Positions 61,997-64,000 of a stretch of 64,000 bases of DNA are shown here, piece after piece; position 1 is the first letter of the stretch; each line of letters begins with the position of its first letter. The notes under the pieces were generated by a model, which searched no databases, was not told where the DNA came from, and worked only from the letters and a program-made list of their open reading frames with translations. Source of the stretch: Perlabentimonas gracilis (GTDB lineage Bacteria > Bacteroidota > Bacteroidia > Bacteroidales > Tenuifilaceae); NCBI RefSeq assembly GCF_011174675.1, contig NZ_JAANIG010000006.1:62001-126000 (forward strand). Direction: 5' to 3'. The translations under genes were made by a program, and so were the position numbers.

Positions 61997-64000
61997 CTAG
62001 AACCCTAGTTGAACCCCTGCATACCAGTGGCGGGGCAAACCTGGGTAGTAGTAGCGGGGCTCATTCCCTCCAAACCCAATGGCATTGGGTATAACCATTG
62101 CTGCATAGTGGGAGTTGGTAAAATTGTTTAGTCCGGCATATACAGCAAGCTTGGCATTCTTTCTTAGGCTCAAAGGCATTCTCAACCTTATATTCCCTAG
62201 GCTATACGCTGCACTTTCAAGAGTATTCTCGTCGTTCAGGTACTGCTTACCTAAATGCTGAAGATGAATATCAATGGCAATGTAGCCAGCAGGTTCCCAG
62301 CTGATTTGAAGTTGCACCGACCTGCTAGGTATCCCAGGCAAATGGTTACCATCGTGGGTTATGCCATCATCGGTAAAATCAATAAACCGATTTATTGACT
62401 GGTAGTAGCTAAGGGTAGAGCTGAGTTTGCCGGGAAAGCCAGCGCTATTCAACAACCGACTAGTTGCCAAAAGTTCAATGCCCTGATGGCGCGACTTTCC
62501 TGCGTTTATTCCCGTAAAAATATCTTCGGTTAACCTTTTGGTTAGAATTAGATCGTTTAGCTCAATCCAATATAGGGTAAAATCAAAATTGAAACGTTGA
62601 TTTCTGCTGGTAAAGCGAGAACCAACTTCTACCTGCACTCCCTGTTCAGGCTTAATGCTTGGGTTCACATCGCCTTCGGGTAAAAGGGTCTCTTCGGGCG
62701 AAGGAAGTGAAAACCCGTGACCAGCCGATGCGTAAATGGCCAGCAAATTATTTGGGGTGTAGTTTAACCCTATGCGGGGGGATATAATTAAGGGGAAGTT
62801 TCTGCTTCCCGACCTGTCACCATCTGCCAAGTATAGGTCGGTTAACCTATAACTGATATGGTTTGCTGCTAGGGCAAATGAAATGGTTAGGTTATCTTTA
62901 AACCGGTGGTGAGCCAGACCAAAAATATTGATCTGATTTCGATTTTCCCTATTTCTATTCAGCAGGGTTTCATCAATATCTAGCTCCCAGTGGTACGAAT
63001 CGGTAGTTAATTCCGTGCCAAGTACCCAGTCGGTTTTTGAGGTGTGAAAACTTAGCTTGTTCCGAATTCCAACACCTGCTGAGTAGTCGTTGAGGTTATT
63101 GAATGGTCGCCTTTCGTAGCTATCAACCAAACTACCAAAAAGTGTTAGCCTATTTATTAGTTGCTCTGCTAGTCGCCCCGTAATGGTCACTCCCAGTAGC
63201 CCTTTTTGGTATTCCTTAAAGCCACCAATGGCATTCCAGTTAGGGGCTGCAAGTTGGGGCGACTCGTTAAACATCGTTTTGCCCAGCGAGCTGGGTATTC
63301 CAGCTTCCAAATCCACCAGATGAAGCGCGGTGCTTACATCCCAATTTTGCCCCAGCCATTGTGCTGCTGATAGTATGGATGTACGGCTGTAATTATTGTT
63401 ATCGCGATATCCATTGGATTGGATATGGCTAAGGCCAGCCCAAATACTTGTGTTATTGCTTTGTAAATTGCCGTTGGCATTGGCATACATAGTTTGAAAT
63501 GCTCCGTATTGCATAAGCACATTGCCCTCACTCGATCTGCTTGTTGGGGTGTATAGATTTATGCTACCGCCCAAGCCCGAGCCGTACAGAGCCGATGCAG
63601 GCCCTTTAACAACTTCAATCCGCCCAAGGCTATACAAATCTATCTCCTCGGGTGTTGATATTCCATCCGATGAGGTAATGGGGATATCGTTGAGGTACGC
63701 TTTAATTCGGTTTGTGTTGTAAGGAGTTCGGCTGCCCATTCCCCTAATCACTATTCTGCTTGTGGCATAGGTTCCGCTTTGCATTGTAACTCCAGGTAGG
63801 GTGTTTAGGGGTGTCGCAAAGCTTAATCCATCGGATTGTTTTAGCCCATCACCAACCAGAACCGCAATGCTTCCGGGTATGGTTCTTAATCCACCGCTCA
63901 ACTGATAGGCATCGACGGTAACGGCATCAATCAGAATGATTGTGTCTGCTTTTTGGGTACGACCTAGGGTATCCCTTAAGTTTTGCGATAAAAGAGTAAG
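61997..64000 (-). CDS. TonB-dependent outer-membrane receptor (partial, N-terminus beyond window)
   Basis: 667 codons lie in the window; the frame is open to the right edge, so the signal peptide and any N-terminal extension are missing. The plug domain is visible (LNTLPGVTMQSG, then RIVIRGMGSRTPYNTNRIKA and IEVVKGPASALYGSGLGGSI). A 22-strand type barrel follows, ending in HWYAGVQLGF with the terminal Phe typical of outer-membrane barrels. It takes up an unknown ligand (siderophore, cobalamin or other) with TonB energy. It converges with the permease array and is not obviously linked to it. Confidence 0.93.
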   Translation of the reverse strand, partial: LTLLSQNLRDTLGRTQKADTIILIDAVTVDAYQLSGGLRTIPGSIAVLVGDGLKQSDGLSFATPLNTLPGVTMQSGTYATSRIVIRGMGSRTPYNTNRIKAYLNDIPITSSDGISTPEEIDLYSLGRIEVVKGPASALYGSGLGGSINLYTPTSRSSEGNVLMQYGAFQTMYANANGNLQSNNTSIWAGLSHIQSNGYRDNNNYSRTSILSAAQWLGQNWDVSTALHLVDLEAGIPSSLGKTMFNESPQLAAPNWNAIGGFKEYQKGLLGVTITGRLAEQLINRLTLFGSLVDSYERRPFNNLNDYSAGVGIRNKLSFHTSKTDWVLGTELTTDSYHWELDIDETLLNRNRENRNQINIFGLAHHRFKDNLTISFALAANHISYRLTDLYLADGDRSGSRNFPLIISPRIGLNYTPNNLLAIYASAGHGFSLPSPEETLLPEGDVNPSIKPEQGVQVEVGSRFTSRNQRFNFDFTLYWIELNDLILTKRLTEDIFTGINAGKSRHQGIELLATSRLLNSAGFPGKLSSTLSYYQSINRFIDFTDDGITHDGNHLPGIPSRSVQLQISWEPAGYIAIDIHLQHLGKQYLNDENTLESAAYSLGNIRLRMPLSLRKNAKLAVYAGLNNFTNSHYAAMVIPNAIGFGGNEPRYYYPGLPRHWYAGVQLGF

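Overview
The window looks like a chromosome segment of a Bacteroidota bacterium, probably of the Bacteroidales/Marinilabiliales sort. This is an inference from several signs: a giant secreted protein with a type IX secretion (T9SS) C-terminal sorting domain, a TonB-dependent receptor, tandem FtsX-like permease genes, an nSTAND-WD40 protein, and promoters of the Bacteroidota form TTTG-N19-TAnnTTTG (exact matches before tRNA-Leu, tRNA-Glu and a two-component operon). There is no sign of prophage, CRISPR or transposase.

Region 1 (1-5 kb) holds tRNA-Leu(UAG) with promoter and terminator, an M90-type peptidase, a metallo-beta-lactamase-fold hydrolase and a minus-strand group of small membrane or secreted proteins. 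Region 2 (5.2-27.2 kb) is one long, tightly spaced plus-strand gene train. It encodes a queuosine-precursor transporter-like protein, an NTP-carrier-like/HEAT/cNMP-fold protein, a membrane SpoIIE-type phosphatase, a protein with TIR-like Rossmannoid units, a membrane-anchored nSTAND NTPase with WD40 repeats, a TPR plus outer-membrane barrel protein, a lipoprotein propeller and a 3097-residue T9SS surface protein. It ends at a strong hairpin. The order suggests a signalling chain from cytoplasm to cell surface that I do not recognise as a described system.

Region 3 (27.2-33 kb) is housekeeping: a PTPS-family enzyme, folE, upp, radC, rpsT, tRNA-Glu, a GNAT acetyltransferase and mpl. Region 4 (33-44 kb) has two paralogous NtrB/NtrC-like two-component pairs, each on the minus strand beside plus-strand FtsX-like permeases, followed by a RelE/ParE-type toxin-antitoxin pair.

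Region 5 (44.6-61.9 kb) has one ABC ATPase gene followed by six permease genes; with the two in region 4 that makes eight permeases for one ATPase. A DUF4143 ATPase gene lies inside the array. The spaces between these genes are full of repeats. The most unusual is a 93-bp palindromic element present three times, each time across the last codons of a permease gene. The element itself supplies the codons A-L-R-Y-E-stop, and the displaced native tail ((V/M)EALRYE) is still readable just downstream. A DUF4143 gene appears to have been lost before the last permease, leaving its final codons and a perfect 47-bp palindrome. The window ends inside a TonB-dependent receptor gene on the minus strand.

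No gene-free stretch exceeds 300 bases. The larger gaps (5016-5248, 35907-36142, 43635-43833, 44370-44603, 45300-45492, 56608-56820, 59197-59414) hold the promoters and repeats listed below.
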